Assembly: GCA_001871595.1 (NCBI GenBank)
Contig: MNVH01000069.1
Coordinates: forward strand, 1 to 44,542
Length of the DNA: 44,542 bases
Direction of reading: 5' to 3'
From: Candidatus Micrarchaeota archaeon CG1_02_55_22
Lineage (GTDB): Archaea; Micrarchaeota; Micrarchaeia; Norongarragalinales; UBA97
The position numbers and the translations under genes are program-made. Below the pieces are notes generated by a model that was given only the letters and a program-made list of their open reading frames with translations, was not told the origin of the DNA and did no database searches. Positions 1 to 11,500 of the stretch are shown here, piece by piece; position 1 is the stretch's first letter, and every line of letters starts with the position of its first letter.

Positions 1-4
1 GGGA

Positions 5-2494
5 GTGATGATAGTTCGCGTGGAGAGCAATAACGGCAACCTGCCGGAAACCGAGCTCGGCATTGACGAGACGCGCGCGCAGCTCGGCGAGATAGCGCTC
101 TACCCGTCGCAGGGCGGCATTTTATATGTTAAGTTCCCGTCGGGCGAGAAGGCGGACAAACCACAGGACCGGAAGATAGATGTAACCAGCGAACGCGTGC
201 TTCAACCCAGTTCTCCGGCGCGTTTGTGGGCGCTCGCGGCCACCAGTAAGGCTAGAGCGTTCCGCGCGGAAGAAAAGCCCGAGTTCTCTTACACATTCCA
301 ACAAGGAAATTCCGGCCTCACCTCGGTCAAGGGCAAGTACACCGTGACAATTACGACCAAGTCGGTCAACTCCGCAGGCAAGCTGGTGTCCAAGCAAGAG
401 TCGTTCATCGTTACTGTACTCGACCCAGGCAAGCTGCAGCTCGTAATAAACGGGGAGTCTTTAGACGCGAGCCGCTCGGCCTCGGCGAATACAGAGCTCG
501 CCGCGGCGGAAACGCAGGTAAAACTATTTTTCGCCGACGCGCCAGTCAGTTACGCGAAGTGGAAGCAGACTAATGCAGATATTGCCGCTAAATTAAGGCC
601 AGTGGCTACGGCTACCGTCGTCTTGACCAACAACGGCGGGTCCAAGTCGTTCACGCTTAACGGCAAGCAGTTCACGGTAAAGAACCTTGAAATAGTGAAG
701 ACGCTTGGAATCCACACCGTAAACGGGGTTCCTTGGACGCCTGCGTTCACGCCAATGGCTCGGTTCAGGGTTGAAGGCGATCATGCAGCTGACGCGCACG
801 TTGACCAGAGCGACATCCGGTACTGGCCGTTCCCCTCGGTCGAAGACGGGTTCATGGTTTGGGGCGAAACGGAAATCTCTGCAGCGGACTTAGATACCGT
901 CGAGTTGGGGGCAAAGGTCGAGAAAACATATTGTAGCGCGTACTCTAAAAGGGACGATTTCCACAATGAGTGCGAGTCCGGCAAGGGTAAGGCAACCATA
1001 GTGTTCTACCTCCTCTCAAAAGGCACTTCAGCCGAGGTGTACAACGAGGGGAGTACTGCCGGTATTTACAACTGGCCGACTTCGAGTACTACACAAAGCC
1101 AGCCGAATACAGTGCAAGGCCAGTCCACGGCACAGCTTGCCCCCGCAGCTACAGCGGCGGACGTTGAGGTCTTTGACGACGACCAAATCAGTATTAAAGC
1201 AGTCTTCCCGCTTGCCGGAGACCCTGAATCGTTCAGGCTCGTCGAAACCCAGCTCTCAAAAATGTCGGGCGGCAAGCTCGTTTCAGCGCACAACGAAGCA
1301 ACGCTTTACACTGGCACCGAGGGCGAAAACACCGTCGAGAGGACACGCAAGCGCGAGGCCGGGCTGTACCGGTACACGGCCACTGCGACTGATTACACTG
1401 GCAAGGAACTGAGTGTTTCGGCGACGGTGCGGATAACCGTGCGACCCAAACCCGCTCCCGAGAAGCCGCCCGCCACAACGCAGCCATCTGGCACCACGCA
1501 ATCAGGCTCAACACAACAAACCGTGGCCCCAACCGGTGCAGGCGTGACCGCGGGAACGCTTCCTCCGGCCAACCCCGCACCACCCGCGAACGGAGGCAAC
1601 GGCAGAAAACCGGCTGGAGACGCGCCTGCTGGCCATACTCCCGTAAAGCCGCCTGCAGCAGTATCGCAGTCGGGTTGGGATGACGCTAAGTGTTACTGGA
1701 AGCAGTACTGCACGATTATCGAGAAGCCGTCGGGCGCCAAGGGGCCGATGTCTTTCGCGCTCAAGAAGGCCGAGAGTGACGAGGCGAGCGTCGAGAGGTG
1801 GAACGGCATCGCATTATCGGCAGTAAAGGAAGGGTATTTCCGGTTGTCCAACACACCGGCAGCCGAGAGCAAAACGGCGTACGTCGTCTCATACGACGCT
1901 GGTTCTGGCAAACGCGTGTCGTGGAAGTACAATACGAACGCTGAGGGCAACAAGTGCGACCCCAAGAAGGAGTGCTGCAAGCGCGCGATAAGCACGGACT
2001 GCAACATCCCGCCGACAACGGTTGCCCGCGCGGCAGGACCCACGGCCGGCGACAGTGCTATCCAAAGTGTTTCGGAAGCTGAAAAGGTGGCATTGCCTAA
2101 CACTTTTGATTTAAGCAAATGCAATGCTAGGCAACTAAATAAACCGCTTGGATGGGGCAACACGTGGGCTACGACCACTAACACCATTATGCAAAAAGGA
2201 GAAATTGGCTGCTGGTCGAATAGAGCCTACTCTTACATGGTAAAGCTTGATGACGTAATCGTACGAAACAAAGTTAATACTGCGATAATATCTGTTTGCG
2301 CGTACAATACGAATAACAAGAAGCTTGCAGACCCAGCAAGCGGAAAGCGCGCGTGTGCAAGGGTATACGTACCTGGCAGCCCTGCTGCAGCTCGACCGTA
2401 CCTGATAAATGTAGTTGGAACGGGGAACGTTGTAGCTCGGGGGTCACAACTCAATGCGGCAAGAGACAGCGGATTCATATACCTTGGCGGATAG
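5..2494 (+). CDS. Large secreted/surface protein, 5' end probably outside window
   Basis: An open frame of at least 829 residues. GTG at 5 is the first possible start in view, but the frame is open to the window edge and the visible N-terminus has no signal peptide or membrane segment, so the true start is probably upstream. The first ~450 residues look like beta-rich, Ig-like modules with alternating hydrophobic strands. Residues ~480-555 form a low-complexity Pro/Thr/Gly/Gln linker, typical of extracellular proteins. The C-terminal part has cysteine pairs and clusters, including CDPKKECC near residue 650, that could form disulfides. No C-terminal membrane segment is visible. The next gene is another, much larger, envelope protein, which supports a surface role. 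I do not recognise a specific family. Confidence 0.75.
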   Translation: MMIVRVESNNGNLPETELGIDETRAQLGEIALYPSQGGILYVKFPSGEKADKPQDRKIDVTSERVLQPSSPARLWALAATSKARAFRAEEKPEFSYTFQQGNSGLTSVKGKYTVTITTKSVNSAGKLVSKQESFIVTVLDPGKLQLVINGESLDASRSASANTELAAAETQVKLFFADAPVSYAKWKQTNADIAAKLRPVATATVVLTNNGGSKSFTLNGKQFTVKNLEIVKTLGIHTVNGVPWTPAFTPMARFRVEGDHAADAHVDQSDIRYWPFPSVEDGFMVWGETEISAADLDTVELGAKVEKTYCSAYSKRDDFHNECESGKGKATIVFYLLSKGTSAEVYNEGSTAGIYNWPTSSTTQSQPNTVQGQSTAQLAPAATAADVEVFDDDQISIKAVFPLAGDPESFRLVETQLSKMSGGKLVSAHNEATLYTGTEGENTVERTRKREAGLYRYTATATDYTGKELSVSATVRITVRPKPAPEKPPATTQPSGTTQSGSTQQTVAPTGAGVTAGTLPPANPAPPANGGNGRKPAGDAPAGHTPVKPPAAVSQSGWDDAKCYWKQYCTIIEKPSGAKGPMSFALKKAESDEASVERWNGIALSAVKEGYFRLSNTPAAESKTAYVVSYDAGSGKRVSWKYNTNAEGNKCDPKKECCKRAISTDCNIPPTTVARAAGPTAGDSAIQSVSEAEKVALPNTFDLSKCNARQLNKPLGWGNTWATTTNTIMQKGEIGCWSNRAYSYMVKLDDVIVRNKVNTAIISVCAYNTNNKKLADPASGKRACARVYVPGSPAAARPYLINVVGTGNVVARGSQLNAARDSGFIYLGG

Positions 2495-2532
2495 GCTAGA
2501 GAGTAGTCAGAGAACTGCTGAGCACCGCACTC

Positions 2533-2543
2533 TTTTTATATAC
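2533..2543 (+). promoter_or_regulatory. TATA box of the giant surface-protein gene
   Basis: TTTTTATATAC lies about 37 bp before the TTG start at 2575. A start site ~26 bp downstream would leave a leader of about 10 nt containing the G-rich run at 2562-2566. The 80-bp spacer and its own TATA box suggest the giant gene is transcribed separately from the gene before it. Confidence 0.6.
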
Positions 2544-2574
2544 TCCCTCGTAAATTCTAGCGGGGGAATGTATA

Positions 2575-5500
2575 TTGGCAGAAGCCGTAAAACAGCCGGA
2601 AGGCAATATTCTTAGCGATTTCTATCACGGTCTTGAAGACCATTACTATGGTGCTTGCGATTGGCTCGAAGAACGCGGGCTCAAAATCTACGAGTACTGG
2701 GTTGAGCCTTTAGAGAAGAGCGGCGTGCCGTCATTCCCCGTGAGCGCGTTGCTTCTGCTCTTAATTCTCGCCGGGCTCGTGTTGGGCATTGCATTCCTCG
2801 CCGGCGGCATCAACTTCGTTCCCGACCAAGCCACCTCCCTCGCAGTCTCGGTTTACAACGACGCGGGCGAACCAATAGCCGGCGCCTCCCTACAATTATT
2901 GGTCAACGGAGAGACGTTTACTGGCGTTACCGACTCTAGCGGACGCTCTACATTCAATAACATTCCCTCCAACCAGAACGCTGCATTGCAAGTATCAAAA
3001 GACGGTTTCCAGACTACGGCGCAATCCGTAAGGACGGGACAAGAGTTGTCGAAGAGCGTCAACTTGCAGGCTGATACGCGGCCGGAGACAAAAGTGCGCG
3101 TGATCTTGCAGGATGACTCGTCGGGCGAGCCCGTGGCGGGCGCCACGCTGCGTTACATTGATTCTAATAAGGGCGTCGTGCGCGCCGTGAGCGGCGCGGA
3201 TGGTAGTGCCTTGCTCTCTTTCCGTGATTCGTCAGTCCTCGTCTCTATTACGCAGGGCGATTACCGCGACAAGCAGCAAACAATTGCGTCTAACAGTAAT
3301 GGTGTGGTCATCCGGCTCACGCGCATCGGCGGCAACGGCCAAGTCTCGCCAACGCCCCCGCCTTGCGCGGGAAGCCAGTGCGGCCAGCCCGACAAGGGCT
3401 CGGTTATAGTAAGCGTTTTCGACGAGTCGGGAGCGCCGGTCGCGGCTAGCGTTGACTTGTACCGTCGCGGCAGTTCGACGTCGCTTGGCTCGCGCAACAC
3501 GTTCGAAGGCGTTGCTTCTTACCGCAGCATCATCGAGGGCGGAACCAGCGTCTCCGCTCGCGCCGTGCCGGTCGACGAGGCGTACGAGGAGGGAACTTCT
3601 GATTACGTCACCGTTGTCGAGAACGGGGAAGTAGATTTACAGATTACTGTCAACAGAAAGGACTCGCCAGATACGCCGTTGAACTCTTTGGAAGTCGAGG
3701 TACGCAACCAGGCTGACGAATCGGCTATTTCGGGCGCTACGGTGAACTTGTACTCGGCTTCGGGCGACAAGCGTTTAGTCACGTCTAAAGTAACTGGCTC
3801 GGATGGAAAGGCCTTGTTCAACGTCGTGCAAGACGCGGGGTTCATCGCAGTAGCGTACAAGGATGGATTTGTTTCAAGCAACCGCGAGGACTTGGCAGCG
3901 AACGACTTGTACGGACGGATATACTTACGGGAAATAATCATCGGTAATAAGGCGAGCGTGCGTGCGCGCGTCTACGATTTGGACGGTGTTACGCCCGTTG
4001 CAGGTGCGGAAGCTGTTGTTACTTACTCGGACGGCGTGCCGTTCGGGCCATCTAGCCAGTTGACGGACGAGCTCGGCGAAGCGGTTAGAGAAGACTTGCC
4101 GGTTGCTCAAGACTTGCGCGTGAAGGCGTTTTATGGCGCGTTGACGGGCGAGAGCTCGACTTTCAGGCTTTCGGCCGAGACAGAGAAGCTTGTGACGTTG
4201 ACGCTCGAGAAGCCAACTGCATCCGTCACGATACGCGTAATCAACTCTACTGATAACACGGCGGTTGTTGGCGCGCTCGCGTCGGTCACATCAAGCGTTG
4301 ACACTGAGACGCCAGTCAAGGTTTCAGCGTGCGTTACCGGTACGACTGGCGTGTGCACGATGAACAACGTGACCGCGCTTGAAACCGTGCAGCTTAACAT
4401 TTCAATAAGAGGATTTTTGCCGAAGACGATGGCGCTCAATTTGCAGCCCAACGAGGAGGGCGTGACGCACACTTTCCGGACCGAGGACTTTATTGACGAG
4501 CGACTCGCCGACCAGCGGCGGTTGTCGGTGCGGCTATACCAAGCGGATTGCGCTACCGAGATAACCGCTAACCAGAAGGTCGAGAAGGGACGCGTGTATT
4601 GCGTTGCTCTAGACTACAACATTCCTCCTGCCGACGTGGGCCACCCTAGCGGCATCTTCCTACGCGTTGACGGTAGTGGGGTCGTGGGCGAATCTAATTA
4701 CTGGATAAACAATTTCGACAAGCACTCGGACTTGGCGCTCGACGTCGACCAACTCACTATAAGGCGCGGGTCATCGTTCGCGACAAGTGATTACTCTTGC
4801 AACGACGACGATGCCAATACTATTGACGAGTCGAGCTTGAAATGGATTAATTACGAGTACTTACAGAAGCAGGGTAACAGCGTGACGCGCGCCTACGTCT
4901 TTATCAGCCCTAGTGCGACAGAGAACGAGAAATTCGACTTGAACTACTTCAGCTACGCGCTCGACGCTGATGAGAAATGGTACCGCTCGCCGTTGGATTC
5001 CGGCCTCGGCACGGCACAAAGCGCTGGGAGCCGCGACTGGTGCACTGCGGCCGTGAAGACGATTACGCGGACCATTACGGAAGGAAGCGCTGCGTATAGC
5101 GACGATGCGGCCGTGTCTTTAAGCATGGCTAAATTGAACGCGGATGGCAGGGGCACTTTCAGCCGCACTGGACGCGTTAATACGGGCGAGAACGTGACGA
5201 TTCGCGTGTTCGGACGGTTGTTCTCACAGCGCAACTCGGTGAGCGTGACGCTGCGGTTGACCGACCGCAACAACGTTGCGCGCAATTACGCCGAACTCAA
5301 AGACTTTGTACTGCTCGACCCCAAGACGCTTGCGCCGATTGACGGCACGCAGGCGCGCTTGAGCGGCTCTGAAGACGAAGCGGTAATAGACCCGCTAGGG
5401 ATTGCGCGCATTGCGGCCAACAACTACGAGTTCGTGTTGCAGGCGAACGCCACAACGCTTTCACCAATCGCCTCGTCGCGCGTACACGCAGTAGTGAACG

Positions 5501-8500
5501 ATTACGATTCAGCTACCGCGCTAATCGCTACCAACGGCTCGCTCATAATCGATGGTACTGGCTTAATCATCATCCAGACTTCTGAAACGCAACTCTCCAC
5601 CAACAACGAGTACGATTTGACTGCGATAGTCCAGCTCTACGATGCGTCAACCGCTTCGACGCGGGGTGCGGTGGCGAACACGGTAGTCGAACTCGTTGCC
5701 GGCACCGGCGTGCTCGGGCAAGGCGCGAACCCGTCAATCAACGGCGATGGCTCGTCGGGAAGGGGCGAGAACGGCCAATACGTATTCTACGGCGTAAGGC
5801 CGCTTAGAACCGGGCAGCTACAATTCAGGGCTGGCGGCGACCTCGACCAACGCTTTTTAGAGGCGTCGAGCGGAATAATCAGGGTTTACCACAACGACTT
5901 CCTCTCGGTTTCACAGTCAAGCCTCTCGCTCTCGTGCGCCGATGCGACGCTCACAATCACGAACAACCTTGTTGAGGATAATGCCGACGTCTCGCTCGAG
6001 AGCGATTCGGAGTGCGTGGGTGCTGACGTCAACTCGTTCACCCTGACAGCTGGCGCGTCACGCCAAATAACGCTTTCTCCAGCAATAAACGGCGCTTGCA
6101 CACTCACCGTCTCGTCAACACACGGAATCAGCGTTTCGAGCACGCAAGTCCCGGTGTCGGTATCTTGCCAAGACCTAGCGCCAGTATGCAACTCTTTCAC
6201 CGTCGCATCAAGCGGCGGCGACTTGAACGGCTTGCCCGTAATCGCCGCAGGCGACACCGCACAGCTCGAGTTCTCTTTCACTAACGTCGGCGACTCGGCG
6301 TCAGTGAATTGCGGCAACGGACTTGACAACCAAGTCGTAGCATTGTCGGAAGGCAGCGGCACGGCATCGTGCGACTACTCAACGATAACTACCAGCTCGA
6401 CGCGTACACTCACCGTGGCAGCCGCAGGCGAGTTTTGTCCAACTGCCAGCGTGTTCGTTGTCGCTGGCACTCAACCCTCGTGCGTGAGCGCGCTCACCGT
6501 AGTGACGCCTTACCCCAACAGCCGGAGCGCCGCGGTAACCGCGACGTTTGAAAACCTTCCCCGCGAAATCAACACCGCGTCCTTCGAGTGCGACTCGACC
6601 GACCCGTTCCTTGAATTGCAGGACGAACCATTACAGTTCTCGCGCGACGGAACAATAGCCCAGGCAACCCACATCTGCGATTACACTGACCGACCCGGCA
6701 CGAGCTTTACTGCCCGCGCGCACTTGATTGGCGTTGGCACTACTTGCGACAACATCGCGGTCACTCTTGCGACAGGCAGCGGCGACTCTTGCCAGTTCGG
6801 CAACGACGAGGTTGCTTTCGACTCGTGCACCAACGGCTTGCCGTTCAAGTGCGGGGGCGATTCGGACAACCCCTCGCTCTCCGCGGATGCGACCTGCTGC
6901 CCTGCGGGCACGGTACTAGAGATGTCTCCCTCGCCGTACTGCCGCGACACCGCCCCAGAACCGGGAACGTGCGACGGCACGCAGGTAGGCCAGTGCCACG
7001 TAGAGACGAATGCAGCAGGAGGGCAAGCGCCCACTCCGTTGACGTGCACGGCGAACGGGCTCTCCTCGTCGCAGGCATGCTGCAACGCGGTGGCAGGATT
7101 TGCTTACCAATCCCAGATTATCGACGGCGCGAGGTACGACTTGTGCGTGCCGGTAGACCCGTCTACCACAGAAGATTGCACGGTGAGTGCGGCGGTGAAC
7201 GGTCAATCGTTCAACGTCAATGTCCCTTACGGCGAATGCTGGGCAAACCACCAAGGCCTCTCTTGCAGCGGTGACCCGACCGCTCCAGAAATCACTCCCT
7301 CGGACTCGTGCTGTCCCGCTGGACAAGCGTACGACTCGGACAGCCAGCGCTGCGTCACGCCGCCACCGGAAGGCACTACCCCGACTCCGCTGCCGGACGG
7401 CAATTGCGACGAGTTCACGCACAACGACGAGTGCCAATCAACTCCTGCAGGCCAAGTACAGAAGCCGTTACAGTGTTCGAACGGAGACTGGGTCACTGCA
7501 CCCGCGTGCTGCCCTGAAGGCTATGCCTACGGCACGGACACCGGCGGAATCGAGGCGTGTATCCCCATTCCCGCATCACTTACTGAACCGACTTGCACGT
7601 TTAGTGCGGCGCTCACATCCACCAGCGCTACGGCGCAAAGCTTTACCTTGACTGCAACGTTCAACCACTTGAACGCGTTTATTGGCTCAAACTACGAGGC
7701 TGAATTCAACTGCGACCAGGACAACGAACAGCCATTCACTCCAACGGGCCGCGTCACAAGCACGCAACCCGGCACGATTACGCGCACGTGCTCGCCCAAC
7801 CGCGCCTACTTTGATTACTACACGCGCCCGCTGGCACGACTCGTAATCGACAGCGACAACATTGACGAACGACGTACGATTGACTGCAACTTGAGGGCGG
7901 GCGACGGCGCTACGGGTTTGGTAACCGGAGAAGGCCAGCTCCTAGTTGAGGGCGTGGCCGCCAACGCGCACCTCGACTTTGCTACGAGCGTTCTCTACAA
8001 CGGCAACCAAGTACTCGGCTCGAACGCGGACGGCGCCTTGCTCGGCCCGCTCGACGGCGTGGGCTACAAAGTACAACTCACCAACGCCGCGTCATTCAGC
8101 GGACTGACAACCGACGACTTTACTCTGTATCTGGACTGCGAGGGCGACGGCACGGACGAAGCGCTCACGGGGATGACTCCCCTTGCAACGCAAGCATTCA
8201 CTTGGCAGGCCCGGTGCTCGTACTCGTCATTACAATCTTCGACTTTCCCGATAGTCCACCAAGCAGCAGCGTTGTACCGCGTGGAACGCAACGGCGTGCT
8301 GCAACCCCCCGACAGACGGGGCGGGATTGGAAGCGCGTTCACCGCGTTGAACGAGTTTGCCGAACCAGTTGCAGAATCCCTGCGAGTTGACTCGGTGCTC
8401 GGTGAACCAACCGTCGCATCACAGACGCGCAGCGTGCGCGTCAAGGCAACGTTCACCGGCATTCCCCGCCTCGGAAACGCTCAGGAGGAAGCGTTGATGG

Positions 8501-11500
8501 ACTGCGGCGACGGCGTTGAGACTAACCACATCTTGCTTGCTTCAGGCGCACGGGCGAACGCAGTTAAGGGCTGCAATTACAATTCCGACAGCGTTGCCAC
8601 GGCGCGCTACCCGTACGGTAAATTAGTTGCTAACCGTGCCACGAACGCCGAGGCACGCGTCCAACTAGAACTACCATTCACCCCTGCGGAGGAGGCGTTC
8701 ATCTGCGAGTTTACTGCTGATGGTTTACCCTCGTTCGTCGTAGAAGGCACGGACTCGGCCGACGGCGTGATAGTTGTCGGCGCTACGGGCAAGGACTCGT
8801 TCCGGCCCAACGCGGTAGTACACGGTGCGAACACCGTTCCCTCACAAGTGACTTTCGACTGCGGCAACGGCAAGACTGTTTCGGCAACGCTCGCGCCAAT
8901 GTCGTCCATCGGACTCGAGAAACGCGTTGAAGCATCGGCATCCACGACGTGCAAGTACTCTTTCGCAGACTTATCCGGCGAATCCGCCCGCGAGATAGAG
9001 GTCCGCGTGCTCGCCGACGGGCAGGACTGCGGCAACGCACCCGTACTAGTACAAACTGCCGACCGGCCCTCGCTCTCTTACTCGGTTTCACCCTCGCCCG
9101 CTGACGACGAGGAGCGCTTCGACTCGGCACGCATCCGCATCCTCGTTTCAAGCGGCTTCCCTGACAATTGGGCAACGCTCTCCCCGCAAGTGGAAGTAGA
9201 TTGCGGCGGCACTGCCGATTTACAGCGCGTGGCTCTACAGAACAACGGCGGCACGTACAGCGCGAGCACAATCTGCTCGTACTCGCCCGTCAACGCGGAC
9301 AGGAAGCGCACCGTCACAGTACAGCCGTTCGACTCGCTCTACGGACGATACCAAAGCGCGGACACGTCGTTCACGCAACTGCGCACTCCCGGCGCGACTG
9401 GAGAAGAAGGAACGACGGACGAATTCAAGGCGTGCACCTCGATTCTCCCGCTACTGTTGATGACGGGCATGGGCGACGACTTGTTCCCGACGACGAAGTC
9501 TCTCGGGCAGACGCTCGGAGTACGCGCCAAACAGCTGGCGGTCGCCGACTACCAGATAAGGAACGGCCGAGCGTACGTACTGCAAGCCGATGTGAACACT
9601 GGCACACCCTTGATAAAGTCCAGCCTCAACAGTGTAGAACTGGGCGTTGACCCTGTGTACACCGATTCGGCGTTTATCACGATAGCTAACGCGATTCCAA
9701 CCGGCCTCGTCGCCGGCGACACGGTCTCGTTCGACGTCCGGCCAGACAGCGACTGCATCGCAGCAGTAACAAGCGGCGGCTTAGAACAGATGCCGCACGT
9801 TACTCTCACCGCTAAAGGCACGGGCGAATTCACGCCGGAAGACTACGGCACTTACTCGACTAACGGTTGCAGAGGCGCAAAGGCGTGCGTGATAGAGTTC
9901 AAGTACGCCCCGAGTTGCGTGAACACCAAGATTTCAAGCAACGGGGATATCAGCGCGGCCAGCGTGAAGACCCCAATAGTCCACGTCAACGTTCGCGCGC
10001 AACTCGTCGGGGTCAACGCCGCAGCGCTTACTATTAACGCCAAGCCGATAACCACTACGCTTCCGGGTGCAGCATTCTTCTCCCCGCAGCCATTATCGCA
10101 ACACTTGCAGTATGCAGGCAAGACCGCGGTGCCGCTGTTGGTGGCCAACAACTTCCCGAAGGTTCAGGGCGAAGACGGCAAGACGGTAACCATAAACGGC
10201 GAGGCAATCGCCGCCGGAGAAAGCAAGCTAACTGACTTGACCACGCTCTCTTGGACTGCCAAGATAGACTCTTCGCAGGCCACGCTGAGCGTGACCCAAA
10301 AGAACATTGCCCCGCCTGACGCGCTTTCGCAGCTGTCCAAGTACGCGCCGATAGGCGTTGTTGCAGGCATTGACGACTCCAACCCCGACTGTTCGAGCGA
10401 ATTCTGTTCCGAGAGCCAGCTTGCTGCGTACTCGCGGGAAGTCAGGCAAAAGCTGGCACAGTTCCTTGAACGCACCAAGCAGCAACGCAACCCTGCAACC
10501 CACGCGCTCATCACGCGCGAGGAGTACGCCAAAGACATACTACGCGACTTGTCGCAGATGAGTTCCGACCAGAACAACGTGCAAGCGCTGCAGTCAGGAA
10601 GCCAGACTGGATTCAACCCCATGCTCTTGCTTGCAATGGGCGGGAGCGGCTTGGGCGACGAGTCGTGCAGCGCGGCACTGCAGTGCATGATGTACTTCAA
10701 GATGCTGGGCCAGTCCGGCGACAGCACGATGAACTCGCTGCTCCCGTTGGTCTTGTGCTCGCAAAAAAGCGTCCAGAAGGGCATCGCTGAAGGCGACTCG
10801 AGCATAATGACCAACATCCTGCTGCTGCAGATGCTTACCCCGATGGTGAAGAACGAAATCGAGGTATACGACTCGGCCGGCGACGCCAAGGACACAGTAC
10901 GCGCGGCGTGGCAAGCCACGCCCGCAAACGGCGCGGGCGAGCCGTTCACGCAGGCTAACGGGCCCTCAGTAAGCATTTCAAGCGAGCTTGTCGGCACAGT
11001 CCCAGTACGCGGGCCCCAAGGCTTGGGCACGTACGACGACGGATACAAACAATTAGAAGACGGCAAGGGATTCCCGTACGCCGACTGCTCTGGTACGTGC
11101 AAGGTTGCATACGACGGCGGGAAGCCCAACCTCGCTACTATTGGGAAGTACGGGCTAGAAATTGAATCACTGCCGCCAGAAAAGGACCAGCTCGCGAAGG
11201 AAAGGCAGGCGCTTTCCGAGTCGCTTGGCAAGGTCGAGGGCGTAGGCGTTCCCTTAACCGTAAAGCTCTCGCTCGGAGTGCCAGACGCTAATGCGCCTTC
11301 GACGATAACGATAAGCGTTGACGCAAACAATGAAATTTCGGTGGAGATAAAGCACCCTGACAACAACGAAGCACTGCCGAAGGACGAAATTGGGCGCAAG
11401 GACAGCGGCGAAACCAAGGAGATTACGTTGGCTGAGTGGGCGGGCAAGATACTGCGCGTGCTCGCGTTGCCGGAATACGGAAAAGCACAGCTTGAAGCTG

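Noticed and set aside
6744-7274. Arg-rich plus-strand frame across the Cys-rich repeats
   Set aside because: It is an out-of-frame shadow of the giant gene with extreme Arg/His content and no start signal.
10164-11447. 427-codon open frame on the minus strand inside the giant surface-protein gene
   Set aside because: It mirrors the strongly coding plus-strand frame, is Ser/Leu/Pro-biased without domain features, and has no promoter. Long antisense frames are expected where codon use avoids certain bases.
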